Shown here piece by piece: positions 33,766 through 46,388 of a stretch of DNA of 64,000 bases. How positions within the stretch are numbered: the stretch's first letter is position 1; the number at the start of each line of letters is the position of its first letter. A model generated the notes under the pieces. That model saw nothing but the letters and a program-made list of their open reading frames with translations, was not told the DNA's origin and made no database searches. A program made the translations under genes and the position numbers. This stretch comes from Zingiber officinale. Lineage: Eukaryota > Streptophyta > Magnoliopsida > Zingiberales > Zingiberaceae. The stretch covers positions 76,952,688 to 77,016,687 of the forward strand of contig NC_056000.1 in assembly GCF_018446385.1 (NCBI RefSeq), read 5' to 3'.

Positions 33766-35290
33766 TACTGAAGACGACAGTAGTTCTCAACTCTCCGACG
33801 TTCCGGTAGTCCGAGAGTATCCGGATGTATTTCCAGATGAGCTACCAAGCTTGCCTCCCAGAAGGCAAGTGGAGTTTGCTATTGAGCTGATTCCGGGGAC
33901 CGCGCCAACATCGAAAGCTCTATATCGTATGGCGTTGAAAGAGTTGGACGAACTAAAGGTCCAACTTCAGGAGTTATTGGACAAGGGATTTATTCGTCTG
34001 TGTTTCTCCGTGGGGTTCTCCGGTATTATTTGTCAAGAAAAAGGATGGTACTCTGAGGTTGTGCATAAATTATAGACAGCTGAATGCAGTGACCGTCAGA
34101 AATAAGTATCCCTTACCACGGTTCGAGGATTTGTTTGATCAGCTCAAAGATACATCAGTATATTCTAAGATTGATCTGCGGTCTGGATATCATCAGCTGA
34201 GAGTTAAAGAATCTGATATTCAGAAGACAACATTCCGTACCAGATACAGATACTATGAATTCTTGGTAATGCCATTTGAGCTTATCAATGCTCTAACGGT
34301 GTTTTTGGATTTGATGAATCGCATCTTTTTGGAGTATCTAGATCAGTTCGTTGTCGTCTTTATCGATGATATTTTGATCTACTCGCGTTCCGAGGAGGAG
34401 CATGCACAGCATCTTCGCATAGTCTTGGAGACTTTTCGACGACATCGTCTATACGCGAAGTTCAGCAAGTGTGCATTCTAGCTATCTTCAGTCGGTTTCC
34501 TGGGACACGTGGTCTCTAGATGAGGTATTTTCGTAGACTCTCAGAAGATCGAGGTTGTTACCAGCTGGGAGTAGTCGAAATCAGTTCAAGAGATCCGTAG
34601 TTTTCTAGGATTGGTTGAATATTACAGATGGTTCGTCAAGGGTTTCTCGCGTATCGCTATGCTGGTGACACGTCTAACTAGGAAAGACGTGAAGTTCACG
34701 TGGTCTGAGGCCTGCAAGACCAGCTTCCAGAAGCTGAAGCGGAGATTAGTGTCGGCTCCGGTTTTGGTTTTACCCTTCGGAGAGGATGGATTTGTGCTCT
34801 ACACCGACACATTTCTTCAGGGTTTGGGTGCTGTTATGATGCAGCACGGTAGAGTAGTCTCCTATGCTTCTCGGCAGCTGAAGGAGCATGAGAAGAACTA
34901 CTCAGTACATGATCTAGAGTTAGCCGTCATCATCTTTGCTTTGAAGATTTGCCGACATCATCTGTACGACATTACCTTTGAGATTCTCACTAATCATAAG
35001 AGTCTCAAATATATTTTCATCTATAAGGAACTTAATCTCCGACAAAGGAGATGGATGAAGTTCCTGAAGGATTACAATTGTATCATTAGCTACCATCCGA
35101 GGAAAGCTAATGTGGTTACTGATGCACTCAGCAGGAAGTCCAAAGGGACTTTGGCTTGCCATCGGTCGTCAGTCACAGACTTGATTCAGGGGTTTTCAGA
35201 GTTAGGCCTTAAGGAGCAGGGACAGACAGAGCAGGGTATGTTGATTACCATGGTTGCTCAGTCATCGATCAGGACGAGGATCCGATAGGC
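33766..35290 (+). pseudogene. Tekay reverse transcriptase and RNase H region
   Basis: RT landmarks at 34059-34481: [32 protein letters not shown] and [13 protein letters not shown] (the catalytic DD pair). RNase H follows at about 34760-35140 with [16 protein letters not shown] and [17 protein letters not shown]. Broken in several places. Confidence 0.88.
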
Positions 35291-35379
35291 CCAGGCCGGT
35301 GATCAACACTTACAGTTCATTGACAGTCAGATAGCTTCCGGGCAGGAGACCGAGTTCACACGAGATGAGGAGGGTATTA

Positions 35380-36690
35380 TATATTTCCAAGGCAGGTTAT
35401 GCGTACCTCCATCTCACTCGGTCAGGGAGGAGTTACTTCAGGAGGTTCATCGCTCCCGATTTGCTATCCACCAAGGCGGAACCTGCATGTATCGAGATTT
35501 GAGACGTTCCTACTGGTGGAACGGCATGAAGAAAGATATTGCGGAATTCATAGTTAGATGTCTTGTCTGTCTGCAGGTGAAGGCTGAGCACTAGAGACCT
35601 GTTGGATTACTTCAGCGGATTCCTATTCCTGAGTGAAAATGTGAACACATTACCATGGATTTTGTGGTGGGTTTGCCTAGGACACGACGAGGCCATGACG
35701 CGATTTGGGTAATCGTTGATCGATTAACCAAATCCGCGCACTTCTTAGCGATCCGGAAGACTGATTCCCTGGATCGATTGACAGATCTGTATTGTCGAGA
35801 GATCATCAGATTGCATGGTGTCCCATTGAGTATTATTTTGAATAGAGACCCACGGTTCACGTCCCGGTTCTAGCAAAGTTTGCAGCAGGTCTTGGACACT
35901 CAGCTCCATTTCAGTACAGCTTTCCATCCGTAGATAGATGGATAGTCAGAGCGGACCATTCAGACTTTAGAGGACTTGCTGATGTCTTGTGTTTTGGATT
36001 TCGGAAACAGCTGGGAGGACTATTTGCCATTGGTAGAGTTCGCCTACAACAATAGCTTTCATTTGACTATTCAGATGGCACCGTTTGAAGCGTTGTATGG
36101 TAGGCCTTGTCGGACATCCACCCTCTGGGATGAGGTTGGGGAGGCTCAGTTGTTGGGATCTCATAATGCTCAGCAGGAGGCAGAGTTGATCGTACTATCA
36201 GACGGAGGATGTTATAGGCGCAGGACTGTCAGAAGAGTTATGCTGATCGGAGACCGAGACCCCTGGAGTTCTCTACTGGTGATTATATTTTTCTGCAAGT
36301 TTCACCCACGAAGGGGGTGAAGAGATTTGGCCTCCGAGGTAAGCTAGCTCCACGATATATTAGCCCTTTTCAGATCTTAGAGAGGATTGGAGCAATAGTT
36401 TATCGCCTGTCGCTACCACCGGCTCTGGCAGGCGTGCACGACGTATTTCATGTATCTATGCTGAGGAGATATGTAGCTGACCCAGCACATGTATTGTCCG
36501 ATATCCCAGTTCCCCTTCAGCCTGACGTTACCTACGAGGAGGTTCCGATATGGATTCTGGACCAGAAAGAGCGTCAGCTGCGGAACAAGACTATCCGACT
36601 GGTTAAAGTCGGATGACAATATCATTCGGATGAAGAGGCTATCTGGGAGCTCGAGGATACGATCCGAGCTCGATACCCCCATCTTTTCAC
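35380..36690 (+). pseudogene. Tekay integrase and chromodomain region
   Basis: Integrase pieces include an HH-CC-like segment near 35440-35600, [20 protein letters not shown] (35655 on) and VEFAYNNSFHLTIQMAPFE (about 36030-36090). A chromodomain-type end follows (HVSMLRRYV, about 36450, then an acidic and aromatic segment near 36630-36690), typical of Tekay. Broken in several places. Confidence 0.83.
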
Positions 36691-36804
36691 TTGAGGTATG
36701 TGGATTAATTTATCATTCAACATTTATACTCTTTATCTGTTGTTGGTACCTGCTGATGGTAGATAACGAAATTTGGGGATTAAATTTTTATTAGTGGGGG
36801 TGAA

Positions 36805-38080
36805 TGTAAAATATCGAAAAAGATGAATAACTATATGAGAATTTTTTGAAATTTTTAGAAATTTTTTGGAAATTTTTCGGAGGTCGTATAGTGTGGGTTA
36901 CGAGGATAATTATGGGGCCACGAAAAGCCTATTTAGGCTATCCCATTTTAATGAGGAAAAGTTGATTTTTTTATTTTATTTTTATTTTTCTTTTTCCTCT
37001 CTTTCCCTCGTTTCCTTTTCCCGACCCACGCCCCGTGCCCCCGCTCCATTTCCGTTTCTCCTTCTCTTCCCCCAAACGACGTGCCGCCGTCGCCCTTCCC
37101 CGCGCTGTTTCTCCTTCCTCGGGTATAAGGCAGTGGCCAAGGAAGCCTCAAGCCGATTCCTCTCCTCGCGTGCCTTAGCCTACGCTGTCTCCCCTCCCGA
37201 TTTTATCTCCTCTCAGGCTCTAGCAGTACCAGCCGATCACCGGCCACCGGGGGCTTGAGCTCTTTCATCTTTATCACCGAGCGCCTCCCCTCTACCCACT
37301 CGGTCTCACCATTGTGTGTGAGATGACTAACTGACGTCAGAGGTGACCAAGACATGTCATTGACATCATACGCATTGATGCATTTATTGCTTGTGTTTGC
37401 TGCATATTGGATGTATGTGTTTGATTGACATGCATACAGGATTATGATACTCTTAGGTCTAACGACCTTGTTTTTCTTATATCCAGATTCTGGTTAGTAT
37501 AGATACTCCTTTACCTTATAGTTTTTCATATGATATTTATTCAGGAGACTGCACGCATATTTATTACTGCTGATTATTATTTTACTATGCATGTTAACTT
37601 GGTATCCGCTGAGGAGTTGACTCACTCCGTTGATATTACCATTACAGGTTGATGCTGTCAGAAGGTTTCAGTCGCTAGTCCCCACTTTGCGTCGCGATGG
37701 TTTTCTAAGTTTTGGACTTATGATTTCATGTTATGTATTTACATATATACTTATGATGTTGGATTGTACTCGAAGATTTTATCGACTTCTAGTCTACTGC
37801 ATTTATTTTTCCGCTGCGTTGTTTTTCTCTGTAGTGTTTTGCGTTTTCCGTTGTGTAGTGGAGTAGGTGGTTTTCAAATATAAACTGCGTGGTTGTGTCA
37901 GTCAGAGGTTGAGATTATATAAACTACGTGGTTGTTTAGTTATTTTATTGTTATTGTTCCGGCCGTGTTGGCCGAGGTATATGTGGTCCTGAGGGCAGTG
38001 TAGTGATGGTTCATATTGTCACCCGTAAAGGAGAGATATTGTCAAAATTTCTTCTGGCAGGGACTACCTGGGGCGTGTTA
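36805..38080 (+). repeat. 3' LTR of the Tekay element
   Basis: Starts TGTAAAATATCG right after the polypurine tract and runs to about GGGGCGTGTTA. It contains a typical Tekay LTR phrase (GAGTTGACTCACTCC near 37612-37626). A C/T-rich stretch at 36990-37200 gives chance open frames. The right boundary is approximate. Confidence 0.7.
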
Positions 38081-40950
38081 TCTCTATCGTGCCTCGAGTG
38101 ACTATATCTCTACAAGTAGATAACCACATGACCCGACTATGCCCATAGGCACGACCGTGTCAAACTTCCAGTAAGGAGCACGACCGTGTCGTGCCTAGAG
38201 GTACGACCATGCCTCCCTATTCTAGAGAAAAATATGACTTGGTTGTGCCCCTAAGGCATAATCGTGCCGTCCCCATTCGTCGTCTGCACGATCGTACGTG
38301 CTAAGGGTAGGGGCTCATGCCCCCCTGCTATAAAAGAACTTCCTTTTTTTACCTATCCTTGGTTTGGGAGCTCCACTCTCTTCCTTTGGGAAAAGTTTTC
38401 CCTTCTAGGAGAAATCTTAGAGCCTCCATCTTCATCGATCCGCACCATCAGTCTACTTCCGGAGCAAGGGAGCACCTCTAAAGATGTTGGGTTTCAAGGA
38501 TAAGCACTTTCTTCTCTCTATTTTCATATATTGAATTGTAGTTTGCTATTTTCCTCATTCTTTTGTTGTATTCTCTTGTAATAAAGTATATTATTCTATT
38601 TTTAGGATGTAGGGAGTAATTATGATGTGTTATTGATGCATGAATTATATATTTGCTTATTTCCTTATTCAATGAAATGTTTATGACTTGTTCTATGTGT
38701 GTTATGCTTTTTTTTTTTTTGTGTTTGACAAAATGTGTATGTGGTAAATGCATGTAGATGTGAGGGATTTGTCTTTAAGTTAAGGTTGACTGAATTAGAT
38801 AATCGAGGATTCTTAGTGGCAGAGGATACCCATTTAACTAGACATTGTGTCCTTATTGACAAAGGACATTGATATTACCCCACTTTTTGGAGGCCTTGAT
38901 ATAAGGACCAATCCTTTGCTAGAGAGGTTAATTAGAGTTTTAAGAGGTTTTCCCAAATTAATGTTAGGAAGTGACTTGTGTAATCTAGCGATTGTATGAT
39001 TGGAGTGACTTGTGACAGAGTATCTTTTTAATAAGATTTTCTAAGTTACCCCTTCTACTTAATATCATTAATCTATCATTAGGAAGTACATTAGATAATT
39101 CTAGCGATTGTATGATCAGAGGCCCTAGGATATCCCTTTAATCGGACTTTCTAGAATTACTTATTTACTTAATAACATTAGAACGAATGTTAACTCTGCG
39201 GTGTGACCTGTGCGGGGTTGTGCCGAACTTTAATTAGAATCCCTACACGAGTGTAAGCATGAAGTCAAGTAGATGAACAATTCATAAGGAAATTAACTAA
39301 CATTATAGTGAAATTGAAACTCTAGAATCTTCCCCCAAAACCAACTTCTCTCTTCAATCTCTTTATTTCTCTCTCTTGCTCTCTCAACTCCCTCTACCTC
39401 TCTCTCTCAACCTTAGTTCTTAAAGCTTGCAACTAACCTTCGATTATTTAGATAATTTATTATGCGAAATCAACTAGTGCTTAGTCAATAGTCCTTGTGG
39501 GATCGATATTTTTATTAGTTGACGACAACAGTGCGCTTGCAACTTTACATCAAGTTTTTGACACTATTATTGGAAATTATTTTTTTATTAACATTAGTTG
39601 ATTAACATATGAATTACTTTTAGACACTTTTCTTTTGTTTTTAATTCTGTAATTTTTTTATTTTTAATTATACATTTTTTCTCTTGTTTTTAATTATACA
39701 TTTTGATTTTTTTCTTATATATTTTTTAAGATACCATGAGCACTACCATGAGAGATAGACCTTTAGAAGAATTTTTCACACCCATTTATGTAAGATTCAG
39801 ATCTCCTATTGTGGCACATTCGATAAAAGTTGACAACTTTCAACTTGACTCATATTTGATTATCATGATATGAAGTCACAAATTTGGAGGAGAAATTTCA
39901 AAAAATCCTTATATTCAATTGGAGATATTTTTAAAGTATTGCAATATGGTGAACTGTGAAGGAGTCTTTGCAAATGCTATTCGATTGTTAGCATTCTCTT
40001 TTAGTATTAAAGATAAAGTAAGAATTTGGTTGTACTCTCTTCCAAGTTGAGATCAATTGGAGCAACTGTTTATGAATTACTTTTTTTCTCCCAATATAAC
40101 AACATACACGAGGAATAAAATCCAAGGCTTTGCTTAGGAAGATGGGGAATTAATATATGAAGCATGCAATATATTTAAGGATTATTTAAGATAGTGTTTT
40201 CATCATGGCTTAGATAAATGGTGACAATGCACATATTCTATATTGGAATTACATTTTCGAGTAAGAGATTTTTGGATTCAACTGCAGGAGGTTCTTTGAA
40301 GAACAAAAATTTGGATGAAGCGTACAATTTAATTAATCAAGTAACATTGAACCTCTATGAAAATTTGAATACATCTTCCCCAAATATCAAAGAAGCACAA
40401 GCCATAAATGCAAGTGTGGATATTGAACAAAATCTTTTGCAATTGTCTAAGAATTTTGAAATTCAAGAAGAAATCATCATAAAGTCATAGAACAAGGGGT
40501 TCAAACAGTTAGAGGGTAAGATAGACAGATTGACTTCACAATGCCTCCCTCCCACCCAACTAAGGTCTAGTGCACATTATAATGATATCAAGTTGAGCAG
40601 TGGTATGTATATCGACGAACTTCAGGAGAAAGATGGATACGAATATGAGGAAAGGAATACAAGAGAATCACAAAAACTCACCTCCATCACTCTAGTTATG
40701 GTCAATAGGCCACCAATACCATTCCCTTGACAGCTAATACAATCAAGACAAGCAATTTGAACCTCCGTCACTTAGTCAAAAGGGAACTGTAGATAGGAAT
40801 CAGAAATCCATTCTAATGCCGCAATAGAATATTTTTCTACCACCAATCCTATTCCCATAAAGGCAATTGACAATTATGAGTGAAGATGAATTTAACAAAT
40901 TCTGTGATGATAATTTAGTTGCATTTAAATTTGTTGATGTAAGTCAAGAT
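38081..40950 (+). mobile_element. Athila/Tat-like Ty3/Gypsy LTR and gag remnant, broken
   Basis: An LTR-like leader (38081 to about 39560) carries a TATA box (CTATAAAAGA, 38328-38337), repeated CACGACCGTG phrases and a GGGATCGATATTTTTATTAG segment like those before Athila primer sites. Gag-like coding starts at 39736 (MRDRPLEEFF), with DKVRIWLYSLP near 40012-40045 and the GGSLKNKNLDEAYNLI motif near 40285-40335. Pol is not found. Several breaks; right end cut near 40950-41050. Confidence 0.6.
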
Positions 40951-41050
40951 AATAAATTTTCTGATAAAGTTAGTCAATTGCAAATTTGTAAGAATACTCA
41001 ATGATGAAGATTTTTTTATTAGAATGATCAATTTGAAATGTCTGATGAAT

Positions 41051-41220
41051 AGAGCCGTCAATTTGGGTTGGGCCCGTTGGGTTAGCCCGCCCCGCCAAAT
41101 AATTTAAGCGGGTTGGGTTGGAATTTTATCAACCCAAGCCCGCCACGGCCCAACCCGCCTAGGCACGCGACCCGCGCGGGTTGGCCCGCGATGGGCTTGG
41201 GTTGGCCCGCGGGTTGAGAA
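41051..41220. mobile_element. hAT-like DNA transposon terminal fragment
   Basis: AGAGCCGTCAATTTGGGTTGGGCC followed by GGGTTGGCCCGC-type runs matches, as I recall it, the terminal region of many plant non-autonomous hAT elements. Only one end is visible, without a partner inverted repeat or an 8-bp target duplication, so this is a fragment at the junction between the Athila-like remnant and copy B. Confidence 0.5.
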
Positions 41221-41481
41221 ACACATGTAAACTAAGTTTTTTGCCAATTTATTATCTTTCGAATTGGGGAAGACGAGACAGTTGTGCATCTGTACTCGAA
41301 GATTAAGGAAATCATCACCGAACTTTCGAATCTCGGAGAGATGGTAAGTAACTGAGATTCGCTAAGGTACGCACTAAATTCTTTTCCTAGAAATTCAAAA
41401 TGAGCGTCAATAGTAGATGCATTTTATATTTCAAAAGACTTAGAAAAAATTACATTAGAAGAATTATTTTCTACATTTGAA

Positions 41482-42330
41482 GTGCATGAGTCAAGATGTG
41501 TAGGTACGAAGGAGCCCAAGCACAGCGTTGTCTTCAAAGCATCGAGAGACGAACCTGAGTCAGAGTCTTCTCTCGACGACAAAGAAATGGTTATGATGGT
41601 AAGATGTTTTAAGAAATTATGTAAGTCTAGAATGACTAACCATCCGCAGGGTAGAAAGAAAAGGACGATCCACTGCTACCACTACAACGAAGAAGGGTAC
41701 GTCAAGGACAACTGCCTCAAGCTAAAGAACAAGGACAAGGACAAATGTAAGAAGCCTGTCCAAAAGCGGAAGGTCTTAAAGGCAATGTGGGATGATACGT
41801 CGTCCGAACCGGAAGTCGAGGCCTTCTCCAGACTTGCACTAATGGCAAGTCATCAAGACGATGACTGCAAGTCAAGCTCTTCCAAAATGAGTATCGAAAG
41901 CATCGATGAAGGGGGAGCCACGTCGGAAGATAGCATTAGTTCAGGGGGAGAAACGGACAACGAGATTGACAAGGTAAGTCAGGTACGATCTCTTCCTCCC
42001 GATAAACTCTTTAAGTTTGTTAAATTGTTAACTAAAGACTCTGTAAGTTAGAAAAGGAAATTAAAAATTTAAAATTAATTCTAGCTAAGTCTTGTCCATT
42101 AGAAGAGCTAGACAAATTAAAATTAGAAAATAATAATTTGAAAATGCAAATACATAGTTTAAAAAATCATGCATGTTCAAATAAAACATATTTTAGAAAA
42201 TACAACAATTTAAATTGGTATTTTTGATATCATAAGGGACAGATTAGAAATATTTCAAAGAAATATGTCCTTAAGAAATTCCTAGTTAATCTAGTAGGCT
42301 GGAACTTATATTGGGTTCCTAAGTCATGCT
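41482..42330 (+). pseudogene. Gag C-terminal region of element B
   Basis: The frame at 41482-42051 includes a knuckle-like CYHYNEEGYVKDNC (two Cys, one more Cys, with the usual His replaced by Tyr), a Lys-rich stretch and the acidic MWDDTSSEPEVEAF segment shared with element A. Confidence 0.75.
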
Positions 42331-43079
42331 TAACCTAAATTTTAAATCAGATTTAGCACTCTCAGCGAGAAAATTAAACAGTGAGTTTCTTTATGAGGCT
42401 TTGTTTAAGGAAGTGGTTGTTGCTCCAATAACCAAGAAGGCCTATGCCTCGCCACGACCTGGAAGCCAAAATATTGAAATAAAATATTTAATTAACTTTC
42501 TGATAAAAAATTAAGGTGAAAATTTAATAATGCTTTAAAAAGTCTTTTAAATATTTTTTTAAAATTTTCAAAAAATATTTTTTTCACTTAAATTTTTTTT
42601 TTTGCGTAAAACTTTTACTTAAAAGTTAAAAGTTCTTCTGAAATTAGAAATTCCTACTTAAACTTTTACTTAGAAAATTTTTAAAAATATCTTTGTAAAA
42701 TTTCCTAAGTTAGAATTTTTTTTAAAAAAAATTCTCTTACTTAAAGCTTTACTTAGAAAATTTTCTTACTTGGAGTTTTTACTTAGAAAATTTTCTTACT
42801 TAAAATTTTAACTTAGGACATTTTTTTTTCGTTGAAAATTATTGTAAAATTTTTCAAAGTTTCAAATTTTTCCCTTAGAGTTTTTCTTTGAACCGCATTT
42901 TTTTATGTGATCAAAGGGGGAGAAGGAAAAGTATAAGTCTAGGGGGAGGTAGACCAACTAAAATTCTATCTTTTTCTATCTTTTTGCACTTAATTGCAAA
43001 ATTAGTTAGTTTATCTTTATGTCTATTCATCCTAGCTTAACTTGGATTGCTCACATCAAAAAGGGGGGAGGGGGGAGAT

Positions 43080-44071
43080 TATTGGAACCCCAAGGTTGTT
43101 TTGGTGTGATCAACAAGTTAAGTTAGGTTCTGTCGGTTTTTAACCTTGTGTCTAAGTGTGCAGGAGCTTAGGAGCACAGGTAGTCGAGCGGAAGAAGCAG
43201 CTAGCGAGAAGGACGACACGCGGTGCGTCCGAGAGACAAGTAGCTGCGGAAGAGTACATTGGCGGACGAGAAGGAAGCGTGCGGTGGTTCCAAGGGACGA
43301 GAAGCCGGAGCGGAAGACTGCTCGGGGAGGAAGAGACGTAGCTAGCGAGAAGGTCGGTATGGGGTGCGACCGAGGGACGAAGATTGCGGATGAGTATGCT
43401 GGCGAACGAGAAGGAAACACATGACGATTCCGAGGGATGAGAAGCCGAAGCAGAAGCTTGCTCGAGAAGATCGGAAGTTGGGTTTGGGTGAGTCCTATTT
43501 CAGATGGCCGAGATCACCTAAGCGAGCGGAGCCGGAGCAGAAGACCCGGACCGAGGCGAATAGAGCCAGAGCAGAAGACCCGGGCTGAAAAAGTCAACGA
43601 GGTTGACTTTCCCACCTGGGGTGCCCGGACGAAAGTATATCCAGATCTCGGTCAAACCGAGATCTGTGCGTTGGGGATAAAGTTTTATCCCCCCCAGGGC
43701 ATCAAAAACAATTCGAGGTGCCCCCGACCAAGGCTATAAATACAGCCTTGGTTCAGAAGCTTTATATCAACTCAACCAATTCATTTCCAGCACTTGTACG
43801 CTTCATTTCTTGATTAGCTTCTCTATTTTTGTGCTTCATCGTTGTAAGAAGCTTCTCCGCCTGAAGGATATACTAGTGCTATTTCTTCCTTGGATTAACA
43901 ACCTCCCCGGTTGTAACCAAGTAAATCTCTGTGTGCCTCTTCTTTTCTTTTAGTTTATTGCTTATTTATTTTATATGCAAGTGTTAGTTTGAGAAGTCCG
44001 AGAAGGGTTGTCTCTTATTTTTTTTACAGGCTATTCAACCCCCCTTCTAGCCGGCCGCCAACGGTCCAACA
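43080..44071 (+). repeat. 3' LTR of element B
   Basis: Matches the A LTRs at both ends (TATTGGAACCCCAAGG at the start, GGTCCAACA at the end) but is about 100 bp longer because an internal segment around GCTAGCGAGAAGG is duplicated (43196 and 43340). It carries the C-run motif at 44029-44050. Confidence 0.87.
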
Positions 44072-45310
44072 ACTTGCACTTGAGTTGCAATGAGATCTTT
44101 ATTGACATATCTATATATATGTAAAGAATCATATGAAGTCTCATAATAGGTCATTTTAATGAACTAGTTGTCATAACTAGCATCCTCAGTTATCTCTCGA
44201 TATCCCAATGTCTCTGGTCAATGAGGAACGGTTGCTTGGATAAATCAAAGAGTATAACACGTGCTAATCTCACATAATCGATGATGTTCGAACTCATCAA
44301 TTCAATGACTATAGATTATTTCAATACATTCATAATTGCACATGCAGAGATACTCACTAGTTGTGATCCAATCGCAAGTTCTCTCATTCTATAAATCATA
44401 TTGCGGACATTCAGTAAATGAGTTTAAGATCCAATCATACACATAGAGAATGTACACTTAAATAAGGAATTTCTATTTATCCAATAAATAGTACATACCA
44501 TAAGATGATTACTTTAGGACATCTGTCAAATATAATATACTCTCATTTGGTCTAATGTCAATCGTCATGATATCCAATATCACCAGCCTTTACATGACTC
44601 TCAAACTTATTTTGAGGAAGAGGTTTTGTCAAAGGATTCGGTAGGTTTCTTTCTGTGGAAAATTTTCAATTTGCATTTCATTCTACTTATGATCTCCCTG
44701 ATCATTTGATAACGATAAAGCACATATTTCGATTGTTGATGAGACCAGAGTTCTTTGTTCAGGCCAATGACTTCATTGTTGTCGTAGTAAACTGGTATTG
44801 CTTTAACAATACTCAAAACCTCATCAAAGTTCAGTGAAGAACTTCACGATCTAAACCACTTCCATAACTGCTTTAAAAGATATAGTGTATCTTATCTTGG
44901 TGGTAGAATCTGCAATGACTTCTTGCCTGGAACCTTTCCAACTTATTGCGCATCCATTTAAGGTGAATATGTATCCATCCTGGGACTTGAAATCATCCTT
45001 ATCCATCTGGAAATTGATATTAGTATATCCATGTATAATCATATCAACCCCTCCATGTACCAAAAACGAATCCTTAGTACTCAAGGCTTGCCTTGACAAT
45101 CGCCCAATGATCCATGTTTGTATCTAATTGATATCTGTTCGTTACACTCAGAGCGTATGATATATCGAGTCACATACATAACATACAAGATTGATCCTAT
45201 AGCTGATGCATATAAGATCTAAATCATGTGAAAGCCTCTCATCTTGTATGCTCGGGCACATATGCTTTGAAAGGTCGATCCCATGCCTCATGGGAAGATA
45301 ACCTTTATTC
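44072..45310 (-). pseudogene. Copia pol (RT to RNase H) fragment
   Basis: Minus-strand frames read KGYLPMRHGIDLSKH and DERLSHDL (RT end, about 45220-45310), NINFQMDKDDFKSQDGYIF (about 44990-45040) and IPVYYDNNEVIGLNKE through HMIREI-like and IFHRKKPTES segments (44620-44800), the usual Copia RT/RNase H order. No LTRs of its own are visible. It is wedged between the 3' LTR of B and the LTR of W and has several breaks. Confidence 0.82.
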
Positions 45311-46388
45311 TGGAACCTTGACACCGCTAGAGGGGGGATGAATAGCGTCTCACCTAAATCGTCACTTCCTACACTTGTTAGTATACAATGGAAAATAAAA
45401 TACAAATACTAACAATAAAAAGTAAACCTAACACGTTAATTTAACGTGGTTCGGAGATAAAGCTCCTACTCCACGACTGCCCGTAAGGTGGACGATCCTG
45501 ATCCGTCGGTGGATGATTCCCCGGAGAACTTCTGACTAGCTCATGTATCTCCTTGCGGGTGGAGAAACCTCGCCACAACCTCGTACAAGCACGCTAGATC
45601 ACTTGGGCACTTGGAGACTCTAATTAGGGTTAACCACTATTAATTTCGTCAACCTTAACCAAGCTTCCAATGCTTGGTTATATAGGCCACAAGTTAGAAA
45701 ACCCCGCCTACCAGTCGTCTGCCAAAACTAGCAATCGACTGCCCTCTATGGAAATTCGACCGTTACATCCCAATGGCTCAATACCAGTCGACTGCTAAAA
45801 CATGCAGTCGACTGCTCCACACTAACCGAACAAACAGAACCATTCTGTTCGCACCCAGTCGACTGCGCGGTTGACTGTACTAGTCGACTGCTAAAACATG
45901 CAGTCGACTGCTACAGTACTGCTACAGTAACACTATAGTACTGCTATAGTAAAACCCTAGAGTCTAAGATTTGACCCCCGAGTACATTCGCTCAGCACTC
46001 ATCCTTGCTCGACCAACCTAAACCTAGCCTTCTAGCCTCCTCCATCAGCCGTGCGTCTCTCGGATGCCTCCCCATCCTTCACGTCTTGCCTTCTGGAGCT
46101 TCCATCAGCCTTGTCATTGTTGTCGGATCTTCCTTTGCCAAGAGGTCATGCCTCCGGGACTTCATCCATTGCCAAGTCACACTTGGGCTTACGTTGCCAA
46201 GACTACATGCTTGGACTTACACCGCCAAGACTCATCCATGGACTTTCCTCCTTTGTCAATATCACACTTGGACTTTCCTTGTTGTACCTGTATCCTACAC
46301 ACTCATAATGCATATCAAATACAACAATAATCCTAACTTAAACCTTTGCCTAAACATCAAAACCTAGGGTCACTAGATTGCTCCAACA
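45311..46388 (-). repeat. 3' LTR of element W
   Basis: Homologous to 49154-49971 where the latter is present. It contains CAGTCGACTG palindromes at about 45784-45815 and 45857-45914 and many TACAGTA-type short repeats (about 45910-45950). The outer end lacks the expected final bases where it meets the Copia pol fragment. Confidence 0.83.

Larger units (their letters stand above)
31330..38080 (+). mobile_element. Ty3/Gypsy Tekay (Del) chromovirus, broken, 5' LTR absent
   Basis: A primer-site-like TCTTATCAGAGCCAGG (about 31331-31346), gag, protease, RT, RNase H, integrase and a chromodomain follow in canonical order on the plus strand, then a purine tract (about 31 bp before 36805: TTAGTGGGGGTGAA) and a 3' LTR. 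The sequence left of the primer site does not match the 3' LTR, so the 5' LTR has been lost. Multiple breaks are present in gag and pol. Confidence 0.88.
41258..44071 (+). mobile_element. Element B: 5'-truncated second copy of the gag-only Copia family
   Basis: Homologous to element A from the middle of its gag onward: the same gag tail, the same AT-rich 3' noncoding region, the same purine tract and a 3' LTR at 43080-44071. The 5' LTR, primer site and gag start are missing. As in A, no pol is present, which supports a gag-only structure for the family rather than a private deletion. Broken. Confidence 0.85.

Noticed and set aside
36866-37258. 130-codon frame rich in Pro, Phe and Ser
   Set aside because: Lies in the Tekay 3' LTR in a CT-rich tract; no domain and no conservation evidence.
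31330-38080. Endogenous pararetrovirus (badnavirus-like) origin
   Set aside because: The order protease-RT-RNase H-integrase-chromodomain plus an LTR fits a Tekay chromovirus; no movement-protein or coat region was seen.
41051-41220. Complete hAT transposon
   Set aside because: Only one terminus-like end; no matching inverted repeat or 8-bp duplication.
43118-43424. Overlapping open frames on both strands of about 100 codons
   Set aside because: They lie within the element B LTR, where GC-rich repeats keep several frames open by chance.
46005-46367. Overlapping open frames of 85-120 codons in the W 3' LTR
   Set aside because: Three overlapping frames in one LTR stretch with no domain and absent as a unit from the partner LTR; chance.
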